A DNA stretch of 23,656 nt from an uncultured Novosphingobium sp. (GCA_937860195.1 CALMBN010000139.1:1-23656); one strand, 5' to 3'. Shown: positions 8,416 to 16,973, counted from the first letter of the stretch. Translations and numbers: made by a program. The notes: generated by a model from the sequence alone, not told the origin.

Positions 8416-9585
8416 TTAAACCAGCTGCTTGGCGGCCTTTTCCAACAACCGAGAGTCGCGCGGATTGCCCAGCAACGAGACGGTTCCGTCGCGATTGCGA
8501 CGAGCCACCAGCAAAGTGAACTCGTCCATCGGGGCGATATCGACCACAGGTCCCAACTGGCGCAGCTTTCGAGCCAAACCCGGACGCATAACGGTACGCG
8601 CAGCTGGTGACGAAGCCTTGCGGAGCGCCCGTTCAGCTGCGACCAGACCTTTCAGGCCGCCGGGGAATTCCTGCAGCACGGTTTGCAGCGCTCCGTGACC
8701 CAGACCGGTGCGCGCGGCGTGCTCCAGCACCAGTGCAAACTCGCTAAGCCGCGATTTAGCCCATCCGGGTCCGAACACTGCCTGGACCAGCGCGTGGAGC
8801 GGCGCAGCGGGGACGGCAGTTCCCATAGTCGCCGCCAGCATGGTTGAAAATTCACGCGGCCAGGCTCGCGCGGCAACGGCGAGGTCGTGCACGCGTGAAA
8901 CCGCCGCATAAAGCGCGCGGTGGCTGCGGTCTTCAGTCTGTTGCGCCTGAAGGGCCAAATCGCGGGCCGAACTCAGCAATCCGGCCAATCCCGGCGCCGG
9001 CCCAACACTCTGCACTTGCAACGCACCGGGTTGTGGCCGGTCGGCGTGCTTCCAACTGATTACGCCATAGACGAAATCGACCCGCTCCCCATCGCTCGAA
9101 AAGGGCAGCAGGATCGAGCGGTAGAGCACCAGGCGGTCGTCGCGATCGTCAAACTCGGCATCAAAGCCAACTGGTGCGCGATTGGCGATGACTTCAAGAC
9201 TGTGTTCGGTCAGTCGGCTGAGCAGGGACCGTTCTGGCACGTCGCCCAGATTGAAAAGGTCCCGATCCTTGCCGCATTCGGCGGCCAGTGCGTCACCGAG
9301 ATAGATCAAGGCAGGACGGTCCAGCCCGAGCGTAAAGTCAACCAAGGCACCATTGGTGCCGAGATCGCCCAGTTGTTCAGGGTACAACCCCTCGATCGGC
9401 GGCAATTCCCCCGCTTCAACCTGACTCAGCCACATCCGGTAGGCCCGGACCTGCATCCGCCGCTCGTCATCCGAGCCAGTGAACAGCGGGCCAAGGGTCG
9501 TGGTCTCTTCGCTCGCCGTATCGATGTCCATCGGCGCATCGGATTCACCCCGGCGGTTGATCTGGATATCGACAAGCGATGTCAC
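8416..9585 (-). CDS. PAS-like domain protein of unknown function
   Basis: A 389-residue protein, apparently cytoplasmic. Residues about 45-185 (RMWLSQVEAGELPPIEGLYP through VYGVISWKH) resemble the PAS_5-type sensory domain of alphaproteobacteria, with a run of strands ending in a YRSILLPF...FVYGVISW pattern. The rest is helical, with an alanine-rich segment (225-350) and a short strand-rich end. No kinase, cyclase or HTH motif is seen. The start shown is GTG 9583-9585 with CAGGA about 12 bases upstream; an in-frame ATG at 9531 (MDIDTASEE) is a real alternative. A CtrA-box-like sequence lies about 50 bases upstream (9635-9653). The PAS-like call is moderate; the function is unknown. Confidence 0.6.
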   Translation of the reverse strand: MTSLVDIQINRRGESDAPMDIDTASEETTTLGPLFTGSDDERRMQVRAYRMWLSQVEAGELPPIEGLYPEQLGDLGTNGALVDFTLGLDRPALIYLGDALAAECGKDRDLFNLGDVPERSLLSRLTEHSLEVIANRAPVGFDAEFDDRDDRLVLYRSILLPFSSDGERVDFVYGVISWKHADRPQPGALQVQSVGPAPGLAGLLSSARDLALQAQQTEDRSHRALYAAVSRVHDLAVAARAWPREFSTMLAATMGTAVPAAPLHALVQAVFGPGWAKSRLSEFALVLEHAARTGLGHGALQTVLQEFPGGLKGLVAAERALRKASSPAARTVMRPGLARKLRQLGPVVDIAPMDEFTLLVARRNRDGTVSLLGNPRDSRLLEKAAKQLV

Positions 9586-9791
9586 GTTCTGGATATTCCT
9601 GTGCCGAATGGACTGCGCACATCTACGCAGAATAGGGTAAAGATCGTTTTAAGCATGATGAACGGGCGCGCTCCCCGCTTTTTGCGGTGGAATGGCGCGG
9701 TAGCGACGTTGCGCGGGGTCCGGGAAAATCCCTAGGGTTGCACCGCGTCAGGATTGTCGGCGCAGCCAGCCGGGGCAAGGGCATAGTCAAA
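9586..9791. promoter_or_regulatory. Divergent intergenic region upstream of the CHASE2 operon and the PAS-like gene
   Basis: Some 206 bases separate the PAS-like gene (minus) from the CHASE2 gene (plus), so both promoters should lie here. The one recognisable element is the CtrA-box-like motif at 9635-9653. A short hairpin CCGC-TTTTT-GCGG lies near 9670. The plus-strand frame is open from a GTG at 9687, so the CHASE2 protein could be up to 35 residues longer. Confidence 0.5.
9635..9653 (-). promoter_or_regulatory. CtrA-box-like motif, copy 1
   Basis: Read on the minus strand the sequence is CTTAAAACGATCTTTACCC, that is TTAA, seven bases, then TTTACC, one base off the alphaproteobacterial CtrA consensus TTAA-N7-TTAA. 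It lies 50-68 bases upstream of the GTG start of the minus-strand PAS-like gene. A near-identical 19-mer lies upstream of the receiver-Hpt gene at 22787-22805 (16 of 19 bases equal). Confidence 0.55.
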
Positions 9792-12395
9792 GTGGTGGAA
9801 GCCGATCCAGCGCGACGCTCAGGCCTGCTCGCCGGTCTGTGGACCGCCTTGCGGCTCGATGGCTGGCGGCGGGTGGCGATCGGGCTGCTGCCGCTGACTG
9901 TCGCACTGATGTTGGGCGTTGCCCATGATCGCGGCTGGACCAGGTGGAGCGATGCTGCTGCCTTCGACATCATGACCCTTGACGCTCCCGGTCGTCCGCC
10001 TGCTGTGGTCATCATCGACAGCGACCGTGAATTCGAAGCGCGTGGAACGGGCCGCCATGCCGAACTGGTTCAGGCGGCATTGGCTCTGGGCGCCACCCGG
10101 GTTGCGTTCCGGCTGGACCCCGGCCTTGATATTGCTCGTGACGGATTTGCATCAGGCAAGGTCATTGTGGCTCGCCCGGTGTCCAAAGTGCCGGGCAAGC
10201 CAGTCTGGCAATTGACAAAGCCGCCTCCGAACCCAGGCATAACGAGTGGTGCGCGGGTCCTGGCCGCGGCCGAACGCGGCCTACACCGTGCCCAACTGAT
10301 GGCTCTTCCGGGATCACCGGGACCGATCCCGCTATTTGAAACTGCCGCAGCGGGGCGCGAGCCGATCGGCGAACCCTATTGGCTGCGGCTGACCCGCCGC
10401 CAGAATTTGCCTCGGTTCGAAGCCAGCCAGGTCTTGTCAGGCGAAGCGATAGAAGCGGCGCTCAAGGGCATGGTTGTGCTGGTCGAGCCGCCGCAAGCCG
10501 CGCGCCCGGTGACTGTTGCCAGTCCGCGCGATGTTCCGGGTTCTGTTGGAACGCTTACCGACTACAACGCACTGGCGATCCAGACCTTGATTGACCGGCG
10601 CGAAGTTCGTTCATTGGGAACCGCACAATCGGCTTTGTTGCTGGTGCTGTTCGCGCTGGTCTCGGGGTTGATTTACCTTCGCTCGGATCCAAAGCGGATC
10701 ATGCCATTGCTGCTGCTGGCAAGTTTGACGGCGATTGGGGCGGGCACCTGGTTGGCGCTCGAATATGCCGGCGTGCTGCTTCCAGTCACAGCGTTGGTGC
10801 TGGCTCAGCCGCTGGCTGCCCTGCTGGTTCTGCATCGCGCCGAATTGAGTGAAGATCGCAATCTCCGGCGCTTTGTCACCCAGACAATCAACCTATCCTC
10901 GCACCAGGTGCTGCTCAAGGATCTTGGCCGGATGTCGCAATTTCTGGCCGAATCGGCGACTGGTCTGGGGATTGACCAGTCCCTGCTCTTCGAGGTGCGC
11001 GGCAACCAGCTCCTGGTATTGGAATCAAGCTACGCTTTGTCGGATGAAGCACTGGGTGACCGCCGCAGGCTGCGCGCGCTCTTGCGCCGAGCGCGGCGGG
11101 CCTCGGTGCCGATCGATGCCGCTGCGTTGGTGCCGGACTGGCCGGGTGCCGCATGGCTGGCCGCATTGGGGCCTGCGCAAGGCGAGGTGTACTGGCTCTA
11201 TGGCGTTCCCGAAGGGCAGTCGGTCACGCGGGCTCTTTCGACAGCCGCTTCGCTCGCCGCCGATTACCGGGCGATGCAGCAACTGCGCGCCGATCTGAGC
11301 GCCGGGGCCGACCGTCGCCGTTCTTATCGGCCAGCAGATGAATGGGCCGGCGGCGCCGTGAAGCTGATTGCCGGCCACGGAGAACAGGTCTCAACCGGCC
11401 TCGACCGACTGGAAACTGCGGTCATGGTGTTCCATCCGATCGGTTTCCCGATTCATGCCAATGCTGCAATGGGCAATCTGTTCGGGCAACTTGATCTGTC
11501 GCTCACTGAAACGACCCTTCCGTCCTTGCTCAAGGCGCTTACCCGGCTTGATCAGGCCCGGATTGATGCCGCAGTGCGCGATTTGTTGCTCCATGGCGGT
11601 GAAATGCGGGTCGATGCGCGAGAGATCGATACCCGGTCCCGGCAACTTCGGGTTGCGGTGGCGCGCGAAGCCGCCGGGGGCCGTCCGCTTGCACTGGTGG
11701 TTGAAGCGATTGATGTGAGCGAGCTGCGCCGCTTGGCGCAATTGCGGCTCAACCTGTCGGGGCTGGTCGATGTCAGCATCCGCAATGATCTCGATGCCAT
11801 CGGGTTTGCATTGGCGGCGGCAGGCAGTGGGCGGCTTGATGCCCTGCGCATAGCCAGGGCCCATGGCCAGATCGGGCAGGCGGTTGGCCGTGCTACCGAA
11901 CGGCTTGATGCTTTGACCCCGCACCTCCATCCGGTCCCCGGCGATGCCAGAGGCGAGTGTTTCCCGCTTGATGCAGCCGTGATCGTCGAGGAGGCCTGCG
12001 GCCGGGTTGCGGCTCTGGCGCGAGAACTCAGCGTAACGATAAAGGCCAGCCGCCCGTCGATTTCCGGCTTTACCATCGCCGACCCCAGGCTTCTGGCCGA
12101 CATGGTTGAGGCCATGATCCGGATTGTTCTGGCGGATTCGCCCCCTGGCGAAGCGATCGTGCTCGATGTGACCGAGCTCGAAGGCAAGACCAGATTGAGC
12201 GTTTCTGGCGGGGTCGGGATGGCTTTTGAACGGCTCTATGCTGCGCTTGAGGCCCCGGCTGACAAGGCTCCAGGGCCATTCCGTGCCATTGTCGAAGGGA
12301 TGGCCGCTGCGGTCACCTGGGGTGCGGTGGTTTCCTATTCGAGCCGGGTCGGCAAAGGTTATCGCTTCACCATCGAAATGCGGCGGATTGGCTAA
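9792..12395 (+). CDS. CHASE2-domain membrane sensor with degenerate histidine-kinase-like C-terminus
   Basis: An 867-residue inner-membrane sensor from GTG 9792 (AAGGG about 10 bases upstream). One hydrophobic segment (27-45) leads into a periplasmic CHASE2-like domain (about 50-275), with FDIMTLDAPGRPPAVVIIDSD early and Y-N-A-L-A-I-Q-T-L-I-D-R at its end. Three membrane segments (280-350) follow, the usual CHASE2 layout. The cytoplasmic part has a GAF/PAS-like stretch, a PAS-like region (540-640), then helices where the phospho-acceptor region should be: SGLVDVSIRNDLDAIGFALA. Here the H of the H-D-L box is N (about residue 665). The ATPase-like region lacks a clear N box and has only S-G-G-V-G-M-A where D-x-G-x-G is expected. 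It is therefore probably not an active kinase. Its TAA overlaps the next ATG by one base. Confidence 0.8.
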   Translation: MVEADPARRSGLLAGLWTALRLDGWRRVAIGLLPLTVALMLGVAHDRGWTRWSDAAAFDIMTLDAPGRPPAVVIIDSDREFEARGTGRHAELVQAALALGATRVAFRLDPGLDIARDGFASGKVIVARPVSKVPGKPVWQLTKPPPNPGITSGARVLAAAERGLHRAQLMALPGSPGPIPLFETAAAGREPIGEPYWLRLTRRQNLPRFEASQVLSGEAIEAALKGMVVLVEPPQAARPVTVASPRDVPGSVGTLTDYNALAIQTLIDRREVRSLGTAQSALLLVLFALVSGLIYLRSDPKRIMPLLLLASLTAIGAGTWLALEYAGVLLPVTALVLAQPLAALLVLHRAELSEDRNLRRFVTQTINLSSHQVLLKDLGRMSQFLAESATGLGIDQSLLFEVRGNQLLVLESSYALSDEALGDRRRLRALLRRARRASVPIDAAALVPDWPGAAWLAALGPAQGEVYWLYGVPEGQSVTRALSTAASLAADYRAMQQLRADLSAGADRRRSYRPADEWAGGAVKLIAGHGEQVSTGLDRLETAVMVFHPIGFPIHANAAMGNLFGQLDLSLTETTLPSLLKALTRLDQARIDAAVRDLLLHGGEMRVDAREIDTRSRQLRVAVAREAAGGRPLALVVEAIDVSELRRLAQLRLNLSGLVDVSIRNDLDAIGFALAAAGSGRLDALRIARAHGQIGQAVGRATERLDALTPHLHPVPGDARGECFPLDAAVIVEEACGRVAALARELSVTIKASRPSISGFTIADPRLLADMVEAMIRIVLADSPPGEAIVLDVTELEGKTRLSVSGGVGMAFERLYAALEAPADKAPGPFRAIVEGMAAAVTWGAVVSYSSRVGKGYRFTIEMRRIG

Positions 12396-12772
12396 TGAAC
12401 CAGAAGATACTCTTGATCGATGACGATGATCTGTTGTGCGAGGTGCTGGCCGACTTCCTCGAAATGTCAGGCTATGGTGTGATCCGCGCCGCCGATGGAC
12501 GAGAGGGATTGGCCCGGCTTGATGATGGCGCACCGTTCGATCTGGTGCTGCTTGATCTGCTGATGCCGGAAATGGACGGATTGCGGTTTCTGGGCGTGTT
12601 GAGTGAAAGCGGTCGCGCGGTGCCGCCGGTGCTGGTCCTGTCGGCCTCGGCCACCGCCAGTGTGGTCGAAGCGCTCGATTTTCCGAGCGTTGCCGGAATT
12701 GTTCGCAAGCCGGTTCAACCCGCAGCGTTGCTCGAAAAGATTGCTGCGCTCATCGAACCCGCAAAGGGCTGA
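12395..12772 (+). CDS. Single-domain response regulator
   Basis: A 125-residue stand-alone receiver domain. The acidic pocket is D10-D11 in LLIDDDD, the phospho-acceptor is Asp54 in VLLDLLMPEMDG, the switch residue is Ser83 in VLSASA, and the conserved lysine is Lys105 in V-R-K-P. No output domain follows. The start overlaps the stop of the CHASE2 sensor (TAATG), so the two are a translated pair. Since the sensor appears to lack a phospho-acceptor histidine while this receiver looks fully functional, the phosphate probably comes from another kinase or phosphotransfer protein; the receiver-Hpt protein at 22013-22762 is one candidate. Seven bases separate its stop (12770-12772) from the CapC-like gene, suggesting one operon. 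Confidence 0.92.
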   Translation: MNQKILLIDDDDLLCEVLADFLEMSGYGVIRAADGREGLARLDDGAPFDLVLLDLLMPEMDGLRFLGVLSESGRAVPPVLVLSASATASVVEALDFPSVAGIVRKPVQPAALLEKIAALIEPAKG

Positions 12773-12778
12773 CAGCTG

Positions 12779-15292
12779 GTGCTGCCGATTTTTCCCGAAG
12801 GCGCGTTGACCAGTTCGGTCATCACCACGGTGTGGGTCGGGGTTTTCGTGCTGGCCTTTTTCAACCTGCGGTTTGGCTGGGTTATGTCCGGGTTGGTGGT
12901 GCCGGGCTATATCGTGCCACTGCTGGTATTGCGTCCGTTCGCGGCAGGCGTGATCGTGGTAGAGGCGGTCCTGACCTACCTCATCGCATATTTTTTCTCA
13001 GAACGGTTTTCACGCGGGCGCTACAATGCGCTGTTTGGGCGTGACCGGTTCATGGCCCTGATCCTCGCCAGCATCGCGGTGCGCCTGACCTTCGATGGCT
13101 GGCTTTTACCGCAAGCAGCAGAGTGGCTGTCGCGGCGTTATGACTGGCAATTCGATTGGCACAGCAATCTGCAAAGCTTCGGCCTGGTGGTGATTTCGCT
13201 GATGGCCAATCAGTTCTGGAAGCCGGGTCTGGCGCGGGGTTTGATTGCAGCAGCCGTGACCATCGGTCTGACCTGGCTGATCGTGCGGTATGGCTTGATG
13301 GAGTTCACCAATTTCCGCCTCAGCGGGGTGACCTATGTATACGAGGGGCTCGCCAGCTCGATTCTGGCCAGCCCCAAGGCCTATATCATCCTGGTTCTGA
13401 CTGCCTTCATCGCTTCACAGATGAATGTCCGGTACGGTTGGGACTTTTCGGGCATTCTGATCCCGGCGCTGATCGCCTTGCAATGGTATCAGCCAACCAA
13501 GGTGCTCAGCTCGATTGTTGAAGCGGGGGTGATCTATCTGCTGGCCATCGCGGTTATGAAGTTACCGCTTTTTGCCAGCATGACGATCGAGGGTTCGCGC
13601 AAGCTGGTGCTGTTTTTCAACGTCAGTTTTGTCTACAAACTGGTGCTTGGCCACGGACTCGGGTTGCTCGCACTCGATGTCAAGACAACGGATTTTTACG
13701 GGTTTGGCTATCTGCTTTCGACTCTCCTGGCGATCAAGGCTTACGACAAGAACATCTTCCCGCGAGTCATGCGCAATACGCTGGAAGTGTCGATTGCCGG
13801 TGCAGTTGCTGGCAATCTGGCGGGATTCGGGCTCGCCATTCTGCTCCCGGCCAATTCTGCGGCAGTGGCTGCACGGGTCAAATCCGCTTCCGGCCAGGAA
13901 ACCGGATACTTGCTTGCCGCCGCTGTTGGCGATGGGCATTTGCACAAAGCCGGTATTCCCGGTGTCGCGCTGAAAGCTTCGGAACTGCGGGCGCTGGGTG
14001 ATGCCATTCAGTTGCTGGAAAGTGGAGCCAGACCCGATCTGGTTGCACCGGCAATGCAGCAGGAAGGGTTCCTGATGTCACCACAGAGCGACGGAACCTG
14101 GGCGCTGTCTCGTGCTTCCGAAGGCCAGCGCGATCTGCTGGTGTTCAACCCTGCGGCCAGCCGCCGCCTTGCCGTTATCGCGGTCGATCCAGCGCGTCAG
14201 CCGGGCCTCGCAGCGGCATCGTTGGCGCTGTTTGCGTCACAACGCGCGCGCTGGCTGGTCGTTTCAGGATCAAATCCGGAAGCGGGCGATGCCAAGCGCT
14301 CGCTGATCGGCGTGTTGCGCAAGAATGCGCACCCGGACGAACTGGCAGTGGTGGCCGGAGCCGGAGAAACCCCCCGGCTCGAACTGGGCGGCGGTGCTGC
14401 TGCATCGCTCGATCTGGCAGTTCTGCGCGGCCAGTTGCCAGGCCTGTCCGTGCGGTTCGCGCTGGAAGGCACAGTCAACCGGGGCGAATTGGTGCTTGGC
14501 GGGACGCAGCTGGTGCTGCTCGCTTCACCAGCGACAGTTGCGAATGATCTTGTGCCGGAATGCCGGATCGAGGTTACCAGGCCGGCCATTGACGCAAGGC
14601 TTGACCTCGCCCAGCTGGCTTTTCTGAGATTCGAGGTGGTTGAGCCGGTATTGGCCGGGCTCAGTGCCAAAGCCGGTCTGCCAGAAGTTGCGCGGCGCAA
14701 CGCGGCTCTGGCCGGATGGGAGCTGGGACCCTGTGATCTGGACGGAAAACGCCAATGGCGCCTGGCCTGGCCTGACGGGACGGACAGCACCTTCTTCTTC
14801 ACTCCTGGCGCCGAAGGTGACCGAATCGTCCAGACCGAAGGCAGTTCGCGCCGTCTGATTAGCACCGCAGCGGTGCTGCATGCCCGCTGGAACAGCAGTG
14901 TGCTTATGATCGCCGCTGATGATGATCGGCTGGCCGGATCGCAACGTAGTCCCTTTGGTGTTGTCAGTCAGGCAGTGCTCCGGGCCGGATCACCGGGGTC
15001 GGCGCGCCTGATCCAATTGCGCAAGTCCCCCGCCGGTTCTCCCCCGGTTGCCGGGGCAATCGCGCTGGTTCCAGACCTGATCGAGCGCAACAGTAACTGG
15101 CTTGGCCAAATGCGCGCGCTGGCGGATATCATCGGCTTGCCGGCAACTGTGGTCGATCGAACCCGAGCGACAGCCGGCCTGGAAATTGCCCCAAACATGT
15201 CGATCCGTTACTTTTCCGAAACCGGACGAGGTAGGCACGCTACGTTTTGGCTGGTCCCAGAACCGGCCAAGCTGCGGGAGTCGAAACCGTGA
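12779..15292 (+). CDS. Tandem-duplicated CapC/PgsC-like membrane protein with C-terminal soluble domain
   Basis: PgsC is the small membrane subunit of poly-gamma-glutamate synthase, about 150 residues. This 837-residue protein contains two PgsC-like units. In unit 1 (about 18-172), SGLVVPGYIVPLLVLRPF then FGRDRFMALILASIAVRL match PgsC GLVVPGYLALVFNQP and YGRRKFAATLI, and its second half is FGLVVISLMANQFWKPG. Unit 2 (about 202-357) has YGWDFSGILIPALIALQW and FGYLLSTLLAIKAYDKN. Residues 360-837 form a soluble, presumably periplasmic region with no membrane segment. Part of it (671-750: P-G-A-E-G-D-R, A-R-W-N-S, R-L-I-Q-L) resembles the hydrolase-like protein two genes downstream but without its histidines. 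The start is GTG 12779. The stop overlaps the next GTG by 4 bases. Confidence 0.82.
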   Translation: MLPIFPEGALTSSVITTVWVGVFVLAFFNLRFGWVMSGLVVPGYIVPLLVLRPFAAGVIVVEAVLTYLIAYFFSERFSRGRYNALFGRDRFMALILASIAVRLTFDGWLLPQAAEWLSRRYDWQFDWHSNLQSFGLVVISLMANQFWKPGLARGLIAAAVTIGLTWLIVRYGLMEFTNFRLSGVTYVYEGLASSILASPKAYIILVLTAFIASQMNVRYGWDFSGILIPALIALQWYQPTKVLSSIVEAGVIYLLAIAVMKLPLFASMTIEGSRKLVLFFNVSFVYKLVLGHGLGLLALDVKTTDFYGFGYLLSTLLAIKAYDKNIFPRVMRNTLEVSIAGAVAGNLAGFGLAILLPANSAAVAARVKSASGQETGYLLAAAVGDGHLHKAGIPGVALKASELRALGDAIQLLESGARPDLVAPAMQQEGFLMSPQSDGTWALSRASEGQRDLLVFNPAASRRLAVIAVDPARQPGLAAASLALFASQRARWLVVSGSNPEAGDAKRSLIGVLRKNAHPDELAVVAGAGETPRLELGGGAAASLDLAVLRGQLPGLSVRFALEGTVNRGELVLGGTQLVLLASPATVANDLVPECRIEVTRPAIDARLDLAQLAFLRFEVVEPVLAGLSAKAGLPEVARRNAALAGWELGPCDLDGKRQWRLAWPDGTDSTFFFTPGAEGDRIVQTEGSSRRLISTAAVLHARWNSSVLMIAADDDRLAGSQRSPFGVVSQAVLRAGSPGSARLIQLRKSPAGSPPVAGAIALVPDLIERNSNWLGQMRALADIIGLPATVVDRTRATAGLEIAPNMSIRYFSETGRGRHATFWLVPEPAKLRESKP

Positions 15293-16116
15293 GCGGCGAA
15301 TCGCGCGCCTGGATATCGCTGAGCGGACTGGGCCGAACCCTGATCTGGCTGGCCCTGATCGGCCTTGTGGCCATCCTGGGCCAGCAAGCTGGATTTGGGG
15401 TGCACACTTTGCTGCGGTTGACTGAGGCGAACGGCGGTGAGGTCAGCCGGATTGCGCGGCGGGTGATCGCCTATCGGCTTGACCGGGTCCGTCCGACGGT
15501 GTTCCGCTTCAGCCAGCCGGTCAGTGCCACCCGCATCCTGACGCAACCAATCCTCGCACAGGGATCGGCCGTACCGGGCAAGGCCTGGTCCTATTCGGTT
15601 CGGGTCGAACTGCTCGACGAACGCGGTGGAATCGTTAGCGTTCACGAAGTGTATTCACGCAGCGTGCTGTTCGAATCGAGCGGCAAGCGCCGCGGTCCGG
15701 TTCAATATTACCGGGGCTCTGACGACCAGGTCGCCACAGCGGACGAAGTCAGAATTGCCGCCGACCGCCCGATCTCTGCGATCAGGGTCGTGTCGGGGAC
15801 GGTTGATCCTGGTGTGATTGCGATCGACATCAGGGTTGGGGAACGACGCCCGCTGACCTCAGCTGCGGCTGATTCGGCATTTGTCAGATTCAATCCGGAG
15901 GATCGCGCTCGGCTGGCGGCAGCCAACGCTTTCCCGCCAGAGCTGCTGACCCGTCAGGAGCGCAGTGCCATCGCCGTCAATCAATGGCGCCCGATTGGCC
16001 CGGTTGGAATCGACCGCCGCGACTATCAGATGATGGTGCTCTATGAAGAAGAGCAAGAGGACGGCGCGGGCGGATTCGAAGACGATGCTTCGGCAAGCGG
16101 GGAGGCCGGGGGATGA
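15289..16116 (+). CDS. Membrane-anchored periplasmic protein of unknown family in the CapBC-like operon
   Basis: A 275-residue protein that I do not recognise. It begins with a short cytoplasmic tail and one membrane segment (about 17-36, LIWLALIGLVAILGQQ), followed by a soluble part rich in strands (FRFSQPVSATRILTQP, YSVRVELLDERGGIVSVHEV), probably periplasmic. The C-terminus is strongly acidic (YEEEQEDGAGGFEDD) and low complexity. No catalytic motif is apparent; a structural or substrate-guiding role is a guess from position only. The GTG start overlaps the CapC-like stop (GTGA 15289-15292), and its stop overlaps the next gene (ATGA 16113-16116), so it is made in step with both neighbours and is likely a subunit of the same machine. 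Confidence 0.6.
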   Translation: MSGESRAWISLSGLGRTLIWLALIGLVAILGQQAGFGVHTLLRLTEANGGEVSRIARRVIAYRLDRVRPTVFRFSQPVSATRILTQPILAQGSAVPGKAWSYSVRVELLDERGGIVSVHEVYSRSVLFESSGKRRGPVQYYRGSDDQVATADEVRIAADRPISAIRVVSGTVDPGVIAIDIRVGERRPLTSAAADSAFVRFNPEDRARLAAANAFPPELLTRQERSAIAVNQWRPIGPVGIDRRDYQMMVLYEEEQEDGAGGFEDDASASGEAGG

Positions 16117-16973
16117 CGGTGCTTCGGCACCGCCTGACCTGGATTGTGATCGCAATGGTCCTGACTGCAACCGCTCTCGCCTTGCTCCTTCGCTCCCCTC
16201 GCAAAGAGGGCAGTTTCCACGTTCCCGATGCGGTCGAAGCGCGCGCTGCCGAAGCGATGTTTGCTCGTGCCTTGGCGAGCGGAGATCTGCGCGGATCAAC
16301 CGATTTCGAGCTTGAAGCGGGGCAACTTGAGCTGCCCGCCGGCCTTAGCCTGGCTGAGCCAAACGGAACCTGCACTGGGCGTGGTGCCTATCTGTTTCGC
16401 ACGGATCCGGCATCAATTCCGGTTGCGCTTACCGCACCGCATCGTGGGGCTGACCGGCTGACCGGTGAACTGGCCGGGGCTTTGTTCGAAGAGCATCCCT
16501 TCGCCGCCGCCGCGTGGAACAGTGCGCCGCGCCGAGGCGGCGAGGATTGTCCGCACTCGGGCGACATCGCGCGGCTGCCGACCCATTACCTGACCGCGTT
16601 TTCGCTGGCCTTTGCCCAACGCCATCCGCTTGGGCGCGTGATTCAGCTACACGGCTTTGACCACGCCAGACGCAACAGCCTTGCAGCGGCGGAAGCCGGG
16701 ATGATTCTCAGCGACGGCAGTCGCGATCCATCGGAGCGGCTGCTCGATCTGGCTGATTGCCTGACCGGGGCCTTTCCAGACACCAAGGTGGCAGTCTTCC
16801 CGATCGCTAGCGACGAACTCGGCGCAACCACAAACGCACAAGGCCGGGCCCTGCGCGCGGCCGGGTTTACTGGTTTCAGCCATCTTGAGCTGTCCGAATC
16901 AATGCGTCGCCGGTTGATGAGAAATGCCGAGGACCGGGCCAGACTGGCTGCTTGCTTCGGAGCGCGACTGTGA
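16113..16973 (+). CDS. Membrane-anchored hydrolase-like protein (possible metal-dependent polymer hydrolase)
   Basis: A 286-residue protein with one N-terminal membrane segment (8-27) and a periplasmic domain. Residues 104-118 (VALTAPHRGADRLTG) recall the PHGG...T.E segment of poly-gamma-glutamate hydrolases (zinc enzymes of the M14-like fold); HAPH-type metal ligand candidates are His110 and Asp114, with His148, His158 and His180 (QLHGFD) as further candidates. The motif AAAAWNSAPRRGGEDCPH at 131-148 is striking. A hydrolase that trims or releases the polymer would suit an operon with CapB- and CapC-like proteins, but the family assignment is tentative. Overlaps of 4 bases on both sides (16113-16116 and 16970-16973) tie it to its neighbours. 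The CapC-like protein carries a histidine-less relative of this domain. Confidence 0.55.
   Translation: MTVLRHRLTWIVIAMVLTATALALLLRSPRKEGSFHVPDAVEARAAEAMFARALASGDLRGSTDFELEAGQLELPAGLSLAEPNGTCTGRGAYLFRTDPASIPVALTAPHRGADRLTGELAGALFEEHPFAAAAWNSAPRRGGEDCPHSGDIARLPTHYLTAFSLAFAQRHPLGRVIQLHGFDHARRNSLAAAEAGMILSDGSRDPSERLLDLADCLTGAFPDTKVAVFPIASDELGATTNAQGRALRAAGFTGFSHLELSESMRRRLMRNAEDRARLAACFGARL

Noticed and set aside
9670..9685. Hairpin CCGC-TTTTT-GCGG as a terminator
   Set aside because: The stem is only four base pairs and no T-run follows on either strand in the right place.
12779..15292. Assignment of the CapC-like protein to the seven-helix family fused to an inactive transglutaminase (UUP1 type)
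   Set aside because: The membrane part matches PgsC half-repeats in order, no transglutaminase-like module is visible, and the partner ligase is CapB-like rather than ATP-grasp.
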